A stretch of DNA of 64,000 bases. It comes from Riptortus pedestris (lineage: Eukaryota; Arthropoda; Insecta; Hemiptera; Alydidae). The stretch spans positions 149,901,501-149,965,500 of the forward strand of contig CM032229.1 in assembly GCA_019009955.1 (NCBI GenBank), given 5' to 3'. The notes beneath the pieces are model-generated. The model worked only from the letters and a program-made list of their open reading frames with translations, searched no databases and was not told the origin of the DNA. Shown here piece after piece: positions 13,935-25,433 of the stretch; the stretch's first letter is position 1, and every line of letters begins with the position of its first letter. Both the position numbers and the translations under genes were made by a program.

Positions 13935-14373
13935 TATTCGAAGCTTAAATACCAAACATTGTAGTTCAGAGACCTTTATTATACGAGATACCTGCAAATA
14001 TATTCTGTTGATCCCCCCCAGTCGTAAATTGTTGTACTACAAAAATTTGATTGATTGAAACACAAATTATTCTGATTCATTATAACATACTCGTACAGTA
14101 CTAGATGTAGTAAATAGTTTTCAATAAAATTTTAATATTATATTCGGATATGTTTCGGTAATTGTTTTTCTTTTTGGTGAGAGATTAGCAGACCTGTTTG
14201 TTTACATTTCAGACGCTTCCCGTTGGGAGGGGAAATGTTTCTTATTACCGCTTGTATTTATTCACTTTATATTCACGGTAGAGTTGTGATACCAATACGT
14301 ACATTTACCTATTTTTAAACTTCATGAGGAAAATCTGCTTAGTTTATGCCGCCCCTGCGTAACGGACTTTTTA
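13935..14373 (+). mobile_element. Family A Helentron-like element, 3' half only
   Basis: It begins within the element at about the CGAAGCTTAAATACCAAACA block and runs through the long-subtype right half to a mutated 3' end (GTTTATGCCGCCCCTGCGTA, then ACGGACTTTTT). It lies about 35 bp from the foldback repeat. Confidence 0.7.
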
Positions 14374-15394
14374 ATTTCAGCTGTTCAGTAAAACCCACCT
14401 TGCTATTTTCAAAATAACGTACCTTAAATAATTCATGTCCTGGTTTAATTTCAACTATTGTTCACTTAGGAATCTTACACAACAGTATTTATGATGATCT
14501 TTTTAATGGTTTTATTGGTTACAGTACTAGAAAAAAGTAAAGAATCAAGAAGCATTCATAATCATAATTACAAAGAATGACCAGTAGGATAGTTTTGCAA
14601 TAGTTTACCTTCTTAATTATTGCAAAAGAAAAATTTCTGGAAGTCACTTAGAGTAAAATTAAAATCTCTACCGAAAGCGCTGGATGGGAGAGGAATCAAT
14701 TGATCAGGCTCAATAAAAAGGCCTTGTCCTCTACTAGTGTTTTAAAATTAAAATCGCAAATAAATATAAAGTGTCTAGTAGTTACTGACTCTTGTGCATG
14801 TAAGAATTATATATCATTCAAAAAGTCTAAATCTTGTAACTAAATAGCCGTCGTAGCTAAATTTTAGTAAGGTTTTAATTAGTTAGCTTTGCAAGGAGAG
14901 CTGCGTACGGAAGAAATGCAGGCTGAAAGACATCAAAGATGTAGTGCATGAGGCACTGGGACCGCAAAGGAAATCTTAGTTTGATTACTAATGCGAAGAG
15001 ATCATTAAGAAAAGAGAAAAGACGCTCGACAAAAAGACGATCTCAAGGAAAAAACGCAATGTGTTCAATGGTTGTTCAGAAGAGGAGGGAAAAGAAAAAA
15101 AGTTTTCATGAAGGCAGCGAACTCTACTGGAGCTTTTCAGTCAGCGGGTTAGGCTGCCGAAGGAAGCAAAGAAACTTTATCACAGAGATTAATCAAATCT
15201 CGAATGGGTCGCTCCCACTGTGTTACAGCTTTGGTAAATATCATAGCAGGTTCAAGTGTGGGCAGTTAGGTTTTTACACAATGTCAAGTTCAATAATGCG
15301 AACATTAGAATACCACCTAATGGAGACAATATTCTTCAAACAGTTCTAAAAAATCGTATGTTGACATACTTGCCGACTTCCTTGATCTCCTATT
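14374..15394. other. Unassigned sequence; foldback fragment at 14680-14745
   Basis: 14680-14745 matches the left part of the foldback family (GCTGGATGGGAGAGGAAT). A 133-codon plus-strand frame at 14948-15349 is rich in Lys and Arg, has no recognised domain and runs into the next minisatellite. I do not call it a gene. Confidence 0.4.
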
Positions 15395-16135
15395 GGTTAT
15401 TGCTAAGTTATTAGTTATTGCTAAGTAATTTGTTATTATTACTTGTTGTTAAGGTATTTGTTATTGTTACTTGTTGTTAAGGTATTTGTTATTATTACTT
15501 GTTGTTAAGGTATTTACTACTGTTACTTGTTGTTAAGGTATTTGTTGTTGTTAGTTGTTGTTAAGGTATTTGTTATTATTACTTGTTGTTAAGGTATTTG
15601 TTATTGTTACTTGTTGTTAAGGTATTTGTTATTGTTACTTGTTGTTAAGGTATTTGTTATTATTACTTGTTGTTAAGGTATTTGTTATTGTTACTTGTTG
15701 TTAAGGTATTAACTATTGTTACTTGTTGTTAAGGTATTTGTTATTGTTACTTGTTGTTAAGGTATTTGTTATTGTTACTTGTTGTTAAGGTATTTGTTAT
15801 TGTTACTTGTTGTTAAGGTATTTGTTATTGTTCCTTGTTGTTAAGGTATTTGTTATTATTACTTGTTGTTAAGGTATTTGTTATTGTTACTTGTTGTTAA
15901 GGTATTTGTTATTGTTACTTGTTGTTAAGGTACTTGTTATTATTACTTGTTGTTAAGGTATTTACTATTGTTACTTGTTGTTAAGGTATTTGTTATTATT
16001 ACTTATTGTTAAGGTATTTACTATTGTTACTTGTTGTTAAGGTATTTACTATTGTTACTTGTTGTTAAGGTATTTACTATTGTTACTTGTTGTTAAGGTA
16101 TTTACTATTGTTACTTGTTGTTAAGGTATTTTTTG
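15395..16135. repeat. 28-bp minisatellite, about 26 units
   Basis: The unit is AAGGTATTTG followed by TTATTGTTACTTGTTGTT. GGTATTT blocks start 28 bp apart (15481, 15509 and so on). Variants TTATTATTAC and ACTATTGTTAC alternate, with ACTATT units clustered at the right end, suggesting recent directional expansion there. Confidence 0.95.
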
Positions 16136-16784
16136 TTATCTTTCACTACTGTTACTTTTGAAAGGGCAAATCACCTTCCATATGGTGTCCATGAAGAAGT
16201 AATAATATAACTTGATCTCCTAAATGAAATAAACAAAATGTTTTGCTCCACTTTTTTTATCCATTCCCATGTATTGAATCAAGACATGTTATGGGACAAA
16301 ACTCATAGATATTTTTATGAAAAGAATAAAGGTCATACGCGATTCTAATTCAGGTTGGTTTAGGTACATTTAGACGTGTGTCAATAAATATCTATCTCAG
16401 GGTGTTGACATATTTATCTGAATCCAGAGAGAGTGTTTCTAACATCCTTCTCTAACGAATTATAGTTATTATTACTTCATTCATTTGCCCCTCGCTACCC
16501 ACAGTAAGCTGAATTCAAAAATAAGTGCAGGTTCGATGCCGGCGAAGGGGAAAAATTAGTTCATAAGTTCGTTACCACAGAGCTCTAGTGTTTCAAGGAG
16601 CTTGTTGATCTTAGTAAGTATACACGGGTGACAGGCCCTAAGGATGACTAACGATTTTGATTCTATTAAATCCTGTCCACATGCTAACCTTAGTTTTCAG
16701 TTAAACTGAAACAGCCGAATTAATGAGGTTCTTCTGTATACTAAAGACAAATCGGTTACACGTTGACCTCATCAGCATCTACAT
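16136..16784. other. Unassigned sequence
   Basis: Nothing supportable. A GGTTCGATGCC string near 16531 resembles a Pol III B box but lacks an A box or SINE body. Confidence 0.45.
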
Positions 16785-17506
16785 AAAAGTCCGTCACACA
16801 GGGGCTGCGTTAACTAAGCAGATTCCCCACGTGCGTCACGTATATGCATTTATCTCAAAAATTAAATGTTCAATGAGAACAATATTTGGTATTTAGGATT
16901 CAAATAATGTGTTTCATAATATAACAGCTTATTGTAAATATGACATGAGTAGGAATGGGGATTTTATGAAGGCCGAAAACTGAAAAATACTAATACCTCC
17001 GTTAATAATGAACATAGTGAAAAAAACTAAAAAAGAAGAACTAATGCTAATTGTCATACCGAGTTTTGTTAAGTTCGGTTCAGCCGTTAGTGCCCGCTAA
17101 AGTTTTAACGTATAACTCATTTATACTTAGGTATACGACAAAAGTGTATATAACAAAAGTTACTCCAAATAACAGAATAAACAACTTTTGTTATGTTTAT
17201 ATTTGCGAAAAAACCAATAGGAAACGAAATATCGCTATTTTTAATTTCAGGCTTCCCTTATAACCTCCACTCCTGTTCGTCTCAGAGAAAATTAATATAG
17301 CCTAAAGTCTACGTTGGGTTAGTAGTAATATACATACCAAGTTTCATAAAATTCGGTTCAGCCGTTTATGCGTGAAAAGGTAACAAACAAACAAACAAAC
17401 AAACATACACGAAAGAAACAAAATGCAGATATGGTGTCTATGACATGTGAAACGAAAAGTTATCGTGAAATTTCGCGAAAAAAATTAATGTACAGACAGA
17501 GGTTAC

Positions 17507-17542
<36 letters not shown>

Positions 17543-17571
17543 ATAGATATATATATATATAGATATAGATC

Positions 17572-17604
<33 letters not shown>

Positions 17605-17707
17605 AGAGAGTTTTTGAACGGATCTCGTATTCATCTCCTTGATTAGGTTGAAACGATGGACATTTAATTTTTTGAAAAATCCCGTCAATAGCTGATCTGC
17701 TAAAACA
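16785..17707 (-). mobile_element. Family A Helentron-like element split by family B
   Basis: The plus strand starts AAAAGTCCGTCACACAGGGG with a mutated hairpin and continues into the family A middle until about 17030. Family B Helitron sequence then fills 17041-17512, followed by (TA)n and (GA)n to about 17607. Family A resumes at TTTTTGAACGGATCTCG and finishes at AGCTGATCTGCTAAAA. The two family A parts are the two ends of one copy. Confidence 0.72.
17041..17512 (-). mobile_element. Family B Helitron, partial, nested in family A
   Basis: This holds one 297-bp-type unit (TAACAAAAGTTACTCCAAAT, ATATCGCTATTTTTAATTTC, CCCTTATAACC) and then the common segment TTCGGTTCAGCCGTTTATGC with an (AAAC)n run. 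It ends at GAGGTTACAATTTTATATAT, the same endpoint as the copies near 39.36 and 42.13 kb. The hairpin/CTAG end is missing, so orientation is assigned by comparison with the 37.8-kb copy. Confidence 0.65.
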
Positions 17708-18761
17708 CTAACCGTGAATCCTCCTAGGGTGGCCAAAGATCTCGGGCTACAATGCCATTCGAGAAAGAAAGATAGATAAGTCACTGATAAGGGCCAAAAA
17801 TGTTCTAAACGGCATTCAATTGCAAACTTTTGTTAATGTATGTCTCACACCAGTGAAATACTTAAGAAGAACTTGCCCATTATCCCGGTTTAATGAATGC
17901 CTACGTCAGCGTGAGGTATTACATCGTTTGTACGGGCACCGAAAAAAGTCACACCCTAAATTTTTTTGCGGTCTGTCTAAATTTACACCATGGAGCTACC
18001 CTTGCAGCTTGTCATCGCCATTTATTTTCTTATATCTCGCTGCGATCTACCAGATTATGCGACACTATTAACAAGTCTCCTCTGCCAGGCCTATTCATCT
18101 CAAGCTATTTTATGAATGCGTCTCCCCACATTTTTCCACGCAGCATTTTTATTTATACAACATGTTTTGATTTTGCCCAGGAAGATAAATTGTTCTGCCT
18201 AATATTTCCTGTCTCCATGTCAACTAGTACGAAAATATTATTCAAATGCGTTTCTAACATACGAAATTAATTTTGTCATTTGTTTTCTTAAAACAAATTC
18301 TTCTGTAAAGCAATGTTTTCTATCTTGGTGATAGTCATAGGCTTCTCGTAAATACTATAAATACCACAGCTCCTAATTTTCTTCCTACAGAGTAAGGACA
18401 GTCTATATATATAGTGTCCTTACATTGTAAGAATATATATATTTTTTTCTTTAAAATCATTTTAAATTGTTACCTTTAATACTAGTTTAATGTATATTTG
18501 TAGTACTGTATAATATTTGTTGTTTTATTAATTTTATTTAATGTTTATTTATCGAGTTTCTTTTTTTTTATTGTTGATACAGTTTTTTTTTATTTTTCTA
18601 TTATATTAATTTTATTAAGCAGTAATCTGCTTTTGGCAAAGTGAACAGTTTTTTTTAGTTTTATATTTATTTCAATAAGCTCCTCAACAAGGCGGGTTTT
18701 CTCACATTACCTGTTATAAAATATAAATCCATGAAAAAACATTAAATTGAGACTTTAAAAT
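17708..18761. other. Unassigned sequence
   Basis: Two overlapping plus-strand frames lie at 17820-18270 and neither shows a domain I recognise. 18400-18720 is T-rich and low in complexity. Confidence 0.4.
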
Positions 18762-18970
18762 AGGGGCTCTGGTTGGCCGTGTGAGTTAAGGCGATGGTCT
18801 TAATCTTGTGTGGAAACCTAGAATGGTGGGTTCGATTCCCGCCCTGGCAATAGAAATTTATTTGGTGACGGACTCACTCAATAAAAACCTTAGTCCGCCC
18901 TAGCTATAAAAAGGTGGTAACCTGTAGATAATTCGTCCCGAATAGCTATAGTAGCATCAAGTGGAGGTAA
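18762..18970 (+). mobile_element. tRNA-derived SINE, copy 1
   Basis: The head resembles a Leu/Ser-type tRNA gene: A-box-like TGGCCGTGTGAGTTAAGGCG and a good B box, GGTTCGATTCC (18829-18839). The tail has ACGGACTCACTCAATAAA and GGTGGTAACCTGTAGATAAT. The tail recurs at 36351-36521 and 52893-53040, showing a dispersed family. The acceptor-stem halves do not pair, so this is not a functional tRNA gene. SINEs are transcribed by RNA polymerase III and moved by a LINE reverse transcriptase; the partner LINE is unknown. Confidence 0.78.
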
Positions 18971-19142
18971 AATAAATAAAAAGACTTCAAAATAAAGAAG
19001 TTATCTTATAAAATTATTCGATAATTAGATAAACTTAAACTCTATTAAAAGTAAGTATCATCACAAATTTTGGATTCTTCCTTTGGTAAGAAATGCTATT
19101 TCTGTTAATTCAAATAAAGGGTTAGAATCGCCAATATAAATG

Positions 19143-19335
19143 ATACTGTTGCCACACCTGTCGGTGGAGGCCGTCATCACTGGCTGATGGTAGAGTACAG
19201 CTGGCATTGTGCTATAGATGCGATGACACCATCTTCAAGCCCGTCAAAAAGTTGTACTGCTTGTTGGAGTGGAACAGCTGTACTCTACCATCAGCCAGTG
19301 ACGACGGTCTCCACTGACAGGTACGACAACAGTAT
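19143..19335. mobile_element. Snap-back hairpin MITE
   Basis: Two arms of about 60 bp (19143-19203 and 19275-19335) are near-perfect reverse complements, with ends ATACTGTTG and its complement. The shared inner part is CTGGCTGATGGTAGAGTACA. Only about 70 bp separate the arms, so the whole unit folds into one stem. It has no coding capacity and no target-site duplication I could fix. A palindromic MITE is the simplest reading; a cruciform formed by local inverted duplication is an alternative. Confidence 0.72.
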
Positions 19336-19383
19336 TTCTTTTACTTAAAAAGCAATCAAGCTAAAAATAATAGTTCAAATTTG

Positions 19384-19441
19384 ATTCTTATTTTTAATAT
19401 ACTACTAAGTATTAAAAATAAGAATATTATAGTAGTATATT
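19384..19441. repeat. Overlapping alternative hairpins
   Basis: ATTCTTATTTTTAATA (19384-19399) pairs perfectly with 19410-19425 around a 10-nt loop. A competing stem pairs AATATACTACT (19397-19407) with AGTAGTATATT (19431-19441). The two stems share bases and exclude each other. Confidence 0.65.
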
Positions 19442-19904
19442 CAATAGCTATAAAAGCTAAGGTAGCTTAGCTAGTCTCAAATAAAATTATATTGTGAGGA
19501 ATTGTAGAAATATGTTGGACAACCTAATTTTCAACTTCACCCGAACTGTAGAAAAGTAATTACACAACGTTGTTGTACATGAAACTGTATTACATTATAG
19601 TATGTAGTAATATTGCATGTAGAGCATATAGAAGGGGTGATAAGGAGGCAAAGTGGTGGTTTTACTTGGTCAGAGTGATGTACGGAGAGAGAGGGATGCT
19701 CCTAAAGTTTAATATGTCCCAGCAGCGGTCGCCCCTTACAAGATATTAAAAGACTTATTGGGACTAGCCGCCATCTTGGAGTCACCCTAATTGCTACGAT
19801 CTTGGACGTCCGTGATCCCTTCCTGACGCCCGGGGGAGCACGTGGCTCGTGCAGAGGAGCTCTTCTTAAACGGGATTATTATATCGGAAATGTTTTAGTA
19901 AATA
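19442..19904. other. Unassigned sequence
   Basis: A GC-richer patch at 19640-19860 has no recognisable gene. Nothing else seen. Confidence 0.4.
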
Positions 19905-20413
19905 AAAAAAAAGTCCGCCACGCAGGGGCTGCGTTAACTTTAGCAGATTTCCCACGTGCGCCACGTTTTTGCATTTATCTCAAAACTTAAAAGTTCAATG
20001 AGAACAATATTTGGTATTTAAGCTTCAAATAAAGTGCTTCATAACATAATAGAATATTGCTAATATGAGATGAGTAGGAGTGGGGCTATACTGAAGACCG
20101 AAGACTAAAAAAATGCAAATATCTCAGTTAATAATCAAGGTAGTGACAAAATGTACATAACAATATTTATAGAACGTTATTTTTACAATAAGATTGGTTC
20201 TATACAATTGTTCAATCTGACGTATAATAACGGAGATATTAAGAATTTTCGGAATTCTCCCCATCTAAACCCCCACCCCTAACAATGGTCCGATTTCAGC
20301 CGTTAACGAACTTGATTTTTCTTTTACTTAAAACGATTATATATCAAGTTTGGTAACAATAAGACAAAAATTGCGACCGCTAGAGCGGTAACAGACTATA
20401 TATATATATATAT
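19905..20413 (-). mobile_element. Family A Helentron-like element, 3' half to (TA)n
   Basis: The plus strand starts AAAAAAAAGTCCGCCACGCA and GGGGCTGCG. It runs through AAGCTTCAAATAAAGTGCTT and the conserved middle to GCGACCGCTAGAGCGGTAAC, and stops in a short TA run. The 5' end is absent and an oppositely oriented family A piece follows directly. Confidence 0.72.
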
Positions 20414-20566
20414 AGATTATAAATGAAAATTCTTCATATCTCCGTTATTATACGTCGGATTGAAAAAATCCATAGAACCAATCTTATTGCAAATGTAATG
20501 TTCTATAAATATCATTAATGTAAATTTTTTACTATCTTGATTATTAACTGAGATATTTGTATATAA
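20414..20566 (+). mobile_element. Inverted family A fragment
   Basis: ATTCTTCATATCTCCGTTAT through TTAACTGAGATATTTGTAT is the family A middle in the opposite orientation to the copy it abuts. The junction is a TA run, so the two halves form an inverted pair centred on a microsatellite. Confidence 0.65.
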
Positions 20567-21017
20567 GTCAACACTTAATATACGATTGCAGACTACTGAC
20601 TAACAAACGACAAAAAGTAAAACAAGACATTGAACAAACAAAAAGGCAAATTTCCCATTTTGCAAGTTATTTTTAAAATATAATAATGCTTTTAAAATAT
20701 TTGCAGAACATGCTTTTAATACAATTAATAGGTTGAATACATATTATTCCTGGTACAACTTCTATACTTTAAATATTTATCGATATTCAATATTTTCTTT
20801 TTTCTTTTTAAGACTAATAATCTTCTCTTTATATGTTTTTACTTTAATTTAAAGTTGTTATTGTAAATTTTTTATATATATCATACTTTTGAAATAATTT
20901 ATGTATAAATTAATTGTAACACACTACAAATACATGTGATATGCTAACTTGCATGGGACATGCAGAAACAAATAAACGGCCTCCTTATAGGGTTACAATA
21001 GGAATGAAAAAAATAAT
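20567..21017. other. Unassigned AT-rich sequence
   Basis: Nothing recognised. Confidence 0.45.
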
Positions 21018-21021
21018 AGTA

Positions 21022-21063
<42 letters not shown>

Positions 21064-21187
21064 TTGAACGGACCTCATTTTCGTCATCTCCTGGGTAGGA
21101 TCTATGGACATTTGAAGAATAATGTCGAAAATCGCGTCATGGGGACGACCTCATTAGCTGATTTCCCTTAAGGGAAATCTGCTAATA
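21018..21187 (-). mobile_element. Family A Helentron-like element, 5' end only
   Basis: It runs from the (TA)n tract through TTTTGAACGGACCTCATTTT and GTCATCTCCTGGGTAGG to the intact 5' palindrome (AGCTGATTTCCCTTAAGGGA, then AATCTGCTAA). Everything 3' of the microsatellite is absent. Confidence 0.72.
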
Positions 21188-21719
21188 TACCAAACTCTCT
21201 CTGGCTATTTGACAGTCAGAGTGATGAAACGTTTGTGTCTTCTTGCCTTTGAGGATCTTTTGAAGGTGCGGTAGCGGAGACTGATACATCAGCCAGCGTT
21301 CAATGAAGTAATAATAACGCTTTCAAAGACTAGGATTTGGTGTCTGTGTAAAGCTAAAGGTTTGTAGTCTGAACAACAGAAGCCTTCTACTGACTCTAGA
21401 CATGGGTTACAAACTCCTTAAATTTCGACATAGAAAGATTGCCGCTCTAATAAGTTTTGTATAAGAGAAGGCTTTTTTTCTTCTTTTTTTTTATTGGAAA
21501 CATGGATTTTGTGTACCTTAATAGTTATATATTTATTTCAAAATATCCAAGGATTACTAATATATCTTAAAACATCGTTAATCTAGATAACTGAAGTATT
21601 TTGCCTGTTCTTGTCACCCTTATAACGATGTTTTTAAACTGAAAGGCTGCCAATAAAATTTAATTCACCAAGAACTGGACTTATTTCTTTTATTTTCGAT
21701 ATACTTATTAGTCGTAAAA
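21188..21719. other. Unassigned sequence
   Basis: Nothing recognised. Confidence 0.45.
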
Positions 21720-22319
21720 TAAAAAGTCCGTTGCGCAGGGGCTGCTTAAACTAAGCAGATTTCTTACTTTAGTCACGTTTTTGCATTTATCGCATGATGT
21801 GAAAGTTCAATAAGATCAATATTCGTTATTTAGGCTACAAATAAAGTCCTTCACAATATAACAGCTTATTGTTGATATGACATGAGTAGGAGTAGGGGTA
21901 TACTGAAGACTGAAAACCAAAAAACGAAAATATCTCGGTTAATATTAAAGAAATTGAAAACATGTGCGTAACAACATATATAGAACATTATATTTTCAAT
22001 AAGATTGGTTTTATACAATTCTTCTATCCGACCCATAATAACGATATTAAGAATTTTTCAAAATTCCTCCCCTCTAAACCTCCCCCCTTCCCCTACTTCG
22101 ATTTCAGCCTTTAACTAACTTGATCCTTTTTTTTTCATGAAACACTGATATATCGATTTTTTTATGATTAAACAAACATTGTGACCGCCAGAGCGGTAAC
22201 AGACAAATATATATTATACACAATTTTGAACGGACTTCATTTTCGTTATCTACTAAGCAGGATCGACGGACATTTGAAGAAATTTGTCAAAAATCGACTT
22301 ATGAGTACAACCTCAATCA
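21720..22319 (-). mobile_element. Family A Helentron-like element, 5' end lost
   Basis: The plus strand starts AAAAAGTCCGTTGCGCAGGG. The full middle and a much-reduced TA tract (about 22207-22215) are present. It stops after ATGAGTACAACCTCAATCA, just before the 5' palindrome, where unrelated sequence begins. The shortened TA tract contrasts with 40-60 bp in most copies. Confidence 0.72.
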
Positions 22320-22455
22320 GTGCCAGAAAATTAACCTTCGGATGAGCACCTTAGGAGGCTAGAAACATGTAGAGTAGAACAGAAATAATTGCTGATGCTG
22401 TTAATTGAGTTTACTTTGTTTACTTATTTAACTTAAAGTAAATCGGAGTATTAGG

Positions 22456-22720
22456 TTTTAGCAAATTACCCTTAAAAGGAATATTCCCGTTAATATGATT
22501 CGGATCGTAAAATACTACAGAACGAATCTTGCCATCTATTGGTGGTTGTATTGTCTTCCATGCATTTTTTCGTAACTCAGATATTAAGTATCGTACGTTA
22601 TTCTTTTAAGTCTTCAGTGGATCTCAACGTTTACTCATCGAATGTTTACTTAGAAGGAGAGAATATAAGGTAAGATGAGATCACCAGAGGTGAATGAGAT
22701 CTAGTGCGTAGAAAATCTGC
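22456..22720 (+). mobile_element. Old family A remnant
   Basis: TTTTAGCAAATTACCCTTAA matches a decayed 5' palindrome. Family A middle motifs follow (ATTCGGATCGTAAAATACTA, GAACGAATCTTG), with strong divergence. Confidence 0.5.
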
Positions 22721-22769
22721 AAAAATGAAAATCTCATCCTTAAACGCCTATATCTACTCTTTGACCACA

Positions 22770-23398
22770 TACTTCCTCTCCATCAATTTGGATTCCAAAA
22801 ATCACATTCCACCGTCCTGCAATGCCACAGAATAGTTGATTTTATCGCCTCCTCATTCGAAAACAAGGAGTACTGCAGTGGACATAGCCCAAGCTTTTGA
22901 TAAAGTGTGGCACCAAGGTTTAATGTTCAAACTAAAAAAATACACTCCCTTTCACCTACTACCTCATCCTTAAATCATACCATTCAAACAGAAACTTTGA
23001 AGTTTCATTTGGTCCCTTAGTCTCATCCTTATTTCCCCCAGCTGGCAGGTGTACCACATGGGGCATCCTAAGTCCTTTTTTATTCCTTAACTTTACTGCC
23101 GACATCCCATCACATCCTGAAACTTCCCTTCTCACGTATGCAGATAATACTGCAATCTTGGCGTCCAACTCAGACCCAAATATGGCATCCGCATCTTTAC
23201 AAGAACACCTAGCTCTGAAAGAATCCTGGCTGACTCAATGGAGGATCAAGGTCAACAGCAGCAAATCAAGCCATGTAACTCTATGTACTCTCCGACGTTC
23301 CATGTGCCCTGCTGTTTCACTCAACAGCACACTAATTCGACAAAAGTCACAAATTAGGTACCTAGGACTCACATTAGACAACAACTAACTTGGAAACC
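22770..23398 (+). pseudogene. Jockey-type LINE reverse transcriptase relic
   Basis: The translated pieces match a Jockey-clade reverse transcriptase in order: QFGFQKSHSTVLQCHRIVDF, then (after a frameshift) DIAQAFDKVWHQGL carrying the first catalytic Asp, then (after another shift) ILSPFLFLNFTADIPSHPET, LLTYADNTAILASNSDPNMA and QIRYLGLTLDNN. The YADD active-site box reads YADN (23137-23148), which should abolish polymerase activity. The segment usually reading GVPQGS is disrupted. It is 5' truncated, lacks the endonuclease domain and its 3' end is undefined. Confidence 0.85.
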
Positions 23399-23869
23399 CA
23401 ATAATAACTCATTTTAAACGTAACTATTAAGTATAAATTAGTACTTTGTGGTAAATGATTACTCATTTGTCATAATAAAAATAGTACACATTTTCATTCA
23501 AATAAGTAAGGGTACGTAATAAGAAAAAAAAAGGCATTCTGGGCACATTGGAGCTTGGATATTGAAAAAATAATGTTGTCTAACGATTAAACTTAAAGTA
23601 ATAAAGGGTTTTAGTAGCGTTAAAATTAAACGTATGTGAAAACAAAATATTTTTTTAGATACTTAAGAATTTGATGATAGTAATTCGTAAACAGCGCAAT
23701 GAACTGAAAACTCGTGCGTCAAGAAAACAATTCTTTAAAGATGAAAATATATTCATTAATTTGCAAAACATTTTGACTTTGTCTGGAAGAAGATCAAAAT
23801 TAAATATATTCTAAATATATCTATTAAGTGTGAGAAATTTAGATCAAAAATATTAGCTTTATCGCACAC
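23399..23869. other. Unassigned AT-rich sequence
   Basis: May include the LINE 3' region, but no tail or duplication could be fixed. Confidence 0.4.
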
Positions 23870-23986
23870 TTTTATAGCAGATTTTCCTTAAGGGAATTGA
23901 GGTCGTACTCATGACGCGATTTTTGAAAAACTTTCCTCAAATGTCCATCGATCTGACCCAGGAGATGACGAAAATGAAGTCCCTTC

Positions 23987-24041
<55 letters not shown>

Positions 24042-24805
24042 TGTGATCGCTCTAGCAATTCTCGCAATTTTCGTTTGATCGTTACGAAACTCGATATTTA
24101 ACCGTTGTATGTAAAAAGACAGATCAAGTTCGTTAATGGCTGAAATCGGACCAGAGGGAGGAGGGGTTTAGAAGGGGGAATTTTCGAAAATTCAAAATAT
24201 CTCCGTTATTATGCATCGGATCGAAAATTGTATAGAAACAATCTTATTGCAAACTAAATTTACTATAACTATTGTTTTATACATTTATACTGTATCTACA
24301 ATATTAACCGAGATATTTGCATTTGTATTCTGCGTGTGGTCACCAGTAGGCTATGTTCGGACTTTCCGCAGAGATCTCTGGCGGCCGTTACCAAACTCGA
24401 TATTTAGTCGTTTTATGTAAAAAGAAAGATCAAGTTCGTTAACGGCTGAAATCGAACCAGTGGGAGGGGGGGATTAGAGGGGAGGATTTTCGAAAATTCA
24501 AAATATCTCCGTTACCTTACGTCGGATCGAAAAATAGTATAGAACCAATCTTATTGCAAATTAAATTAACTGTAAATATTGTTACATTATATTTATTCTC
24601 TATCTTGAATATTAATCGAGATATTTGCATTTGGTCGGCTATGTTCGGACTTTCCGCCGAGAGCTCTGGCGGCCGTTTCCATAACTCTTCGTCCCTCGTG
24701 AATGGGTTTAGGTTACTACAGTTGTTATTAGGCAGATTTCTCTATTGTAAAACTTCACGTGGGAAATCTGCTTAGTTTACGCAGCCCCTGCGTGACGGAC
24801 TTTTT
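23870..24805 (+). mobile_element. Family A Helentron-like element with internal duplication
   Basis: It starts TTTTATAGCAGATTTTCC, has (TA)n at 23993-24038 and ends with a perfect CGCAGCCCCTGCG hairpin and GACGGACTTTTT. The middle occurs twice: CCAAACTCGATATTTAGTCG to TTGCATTTG at about 24385-24635 repeats the block at about 24085-24325. Each copy is followed by GGCTATGTTCGGACTTTCCG. The duplication explains its 0.94-kb length without the long-subtype right half. Confidence 0.82.
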
Positions 24806-25433
24806 CAATAACCGATCGTTTACAATCCCTAACAGCATACATGTATGAAATGTTTTAACTCAGAAAAACTGATTTGCACAATGAGTGTAATTTTCCCATT
24901 TGTACTTCTTATTGGCCACCAATCCAGTTCTTTCAGTTGCTCTGGGACCTGTCAATGCCATGCTTTATGCAAAAAACTTAGTTATTTATTGTCGAGATAA
25001 TCTTCAATTTTCAATAGAAACAAGTCTTAATTCTATAGCTCAGTAGTAATGTATTCACAATCCCACCTACTAAACCTGTCTTCACATGTTTTAGTAGATT
25101 TCCCTTGAGGGAAATCAGCTATTGAAGTTTTATTCAAGACGAGATTTTCGGACCATTTCCTCAAATGTCCATCGATCCCTAACTAGAAGATTACGATAAT
25201 GAGGTCATATATATACACACTTGTCTCTTACCGCTTTAGCATTCCCAATTTTCTTTGTTTATTATTACACTCGTTTGATGTACAACTAAAGATCAAGTTC
25301 GTTAACGCTTGACATCGACATGGGTTAGAAGGGGACAAAATTGAAAATTCAAAATACCTCCGCTAATCCGTTGGATGCAAAAATCATACATCCAATCCTG
25401 TCACAAATTTAATATTCTATGAAGGTTATAAAT

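Noticed and set aside
14948..15349. 133-codon Lys/Arg-rich open frame
   Set aside because: No domain, AT-rich flanks and no splice or regulatory support. Composition alone could yield it.
16525..16560. GGTTCGATGCC as another SINE B box
   Set aside because: There is no A box and no match to the SINE tail; an isolated 11-bp match is not enough.
17820..18270. Overlapping frames as a host gene
   Set aside because: Two frames of similar length overlap and neither has a domain or a convincing start context.
18762..18846. Possible functional tRNA-Leu/Ser gene
   Set aside because: The B box is good, but the acceptor-stem halves do not pair and the same tail follows in three places, so it is a SINE head.
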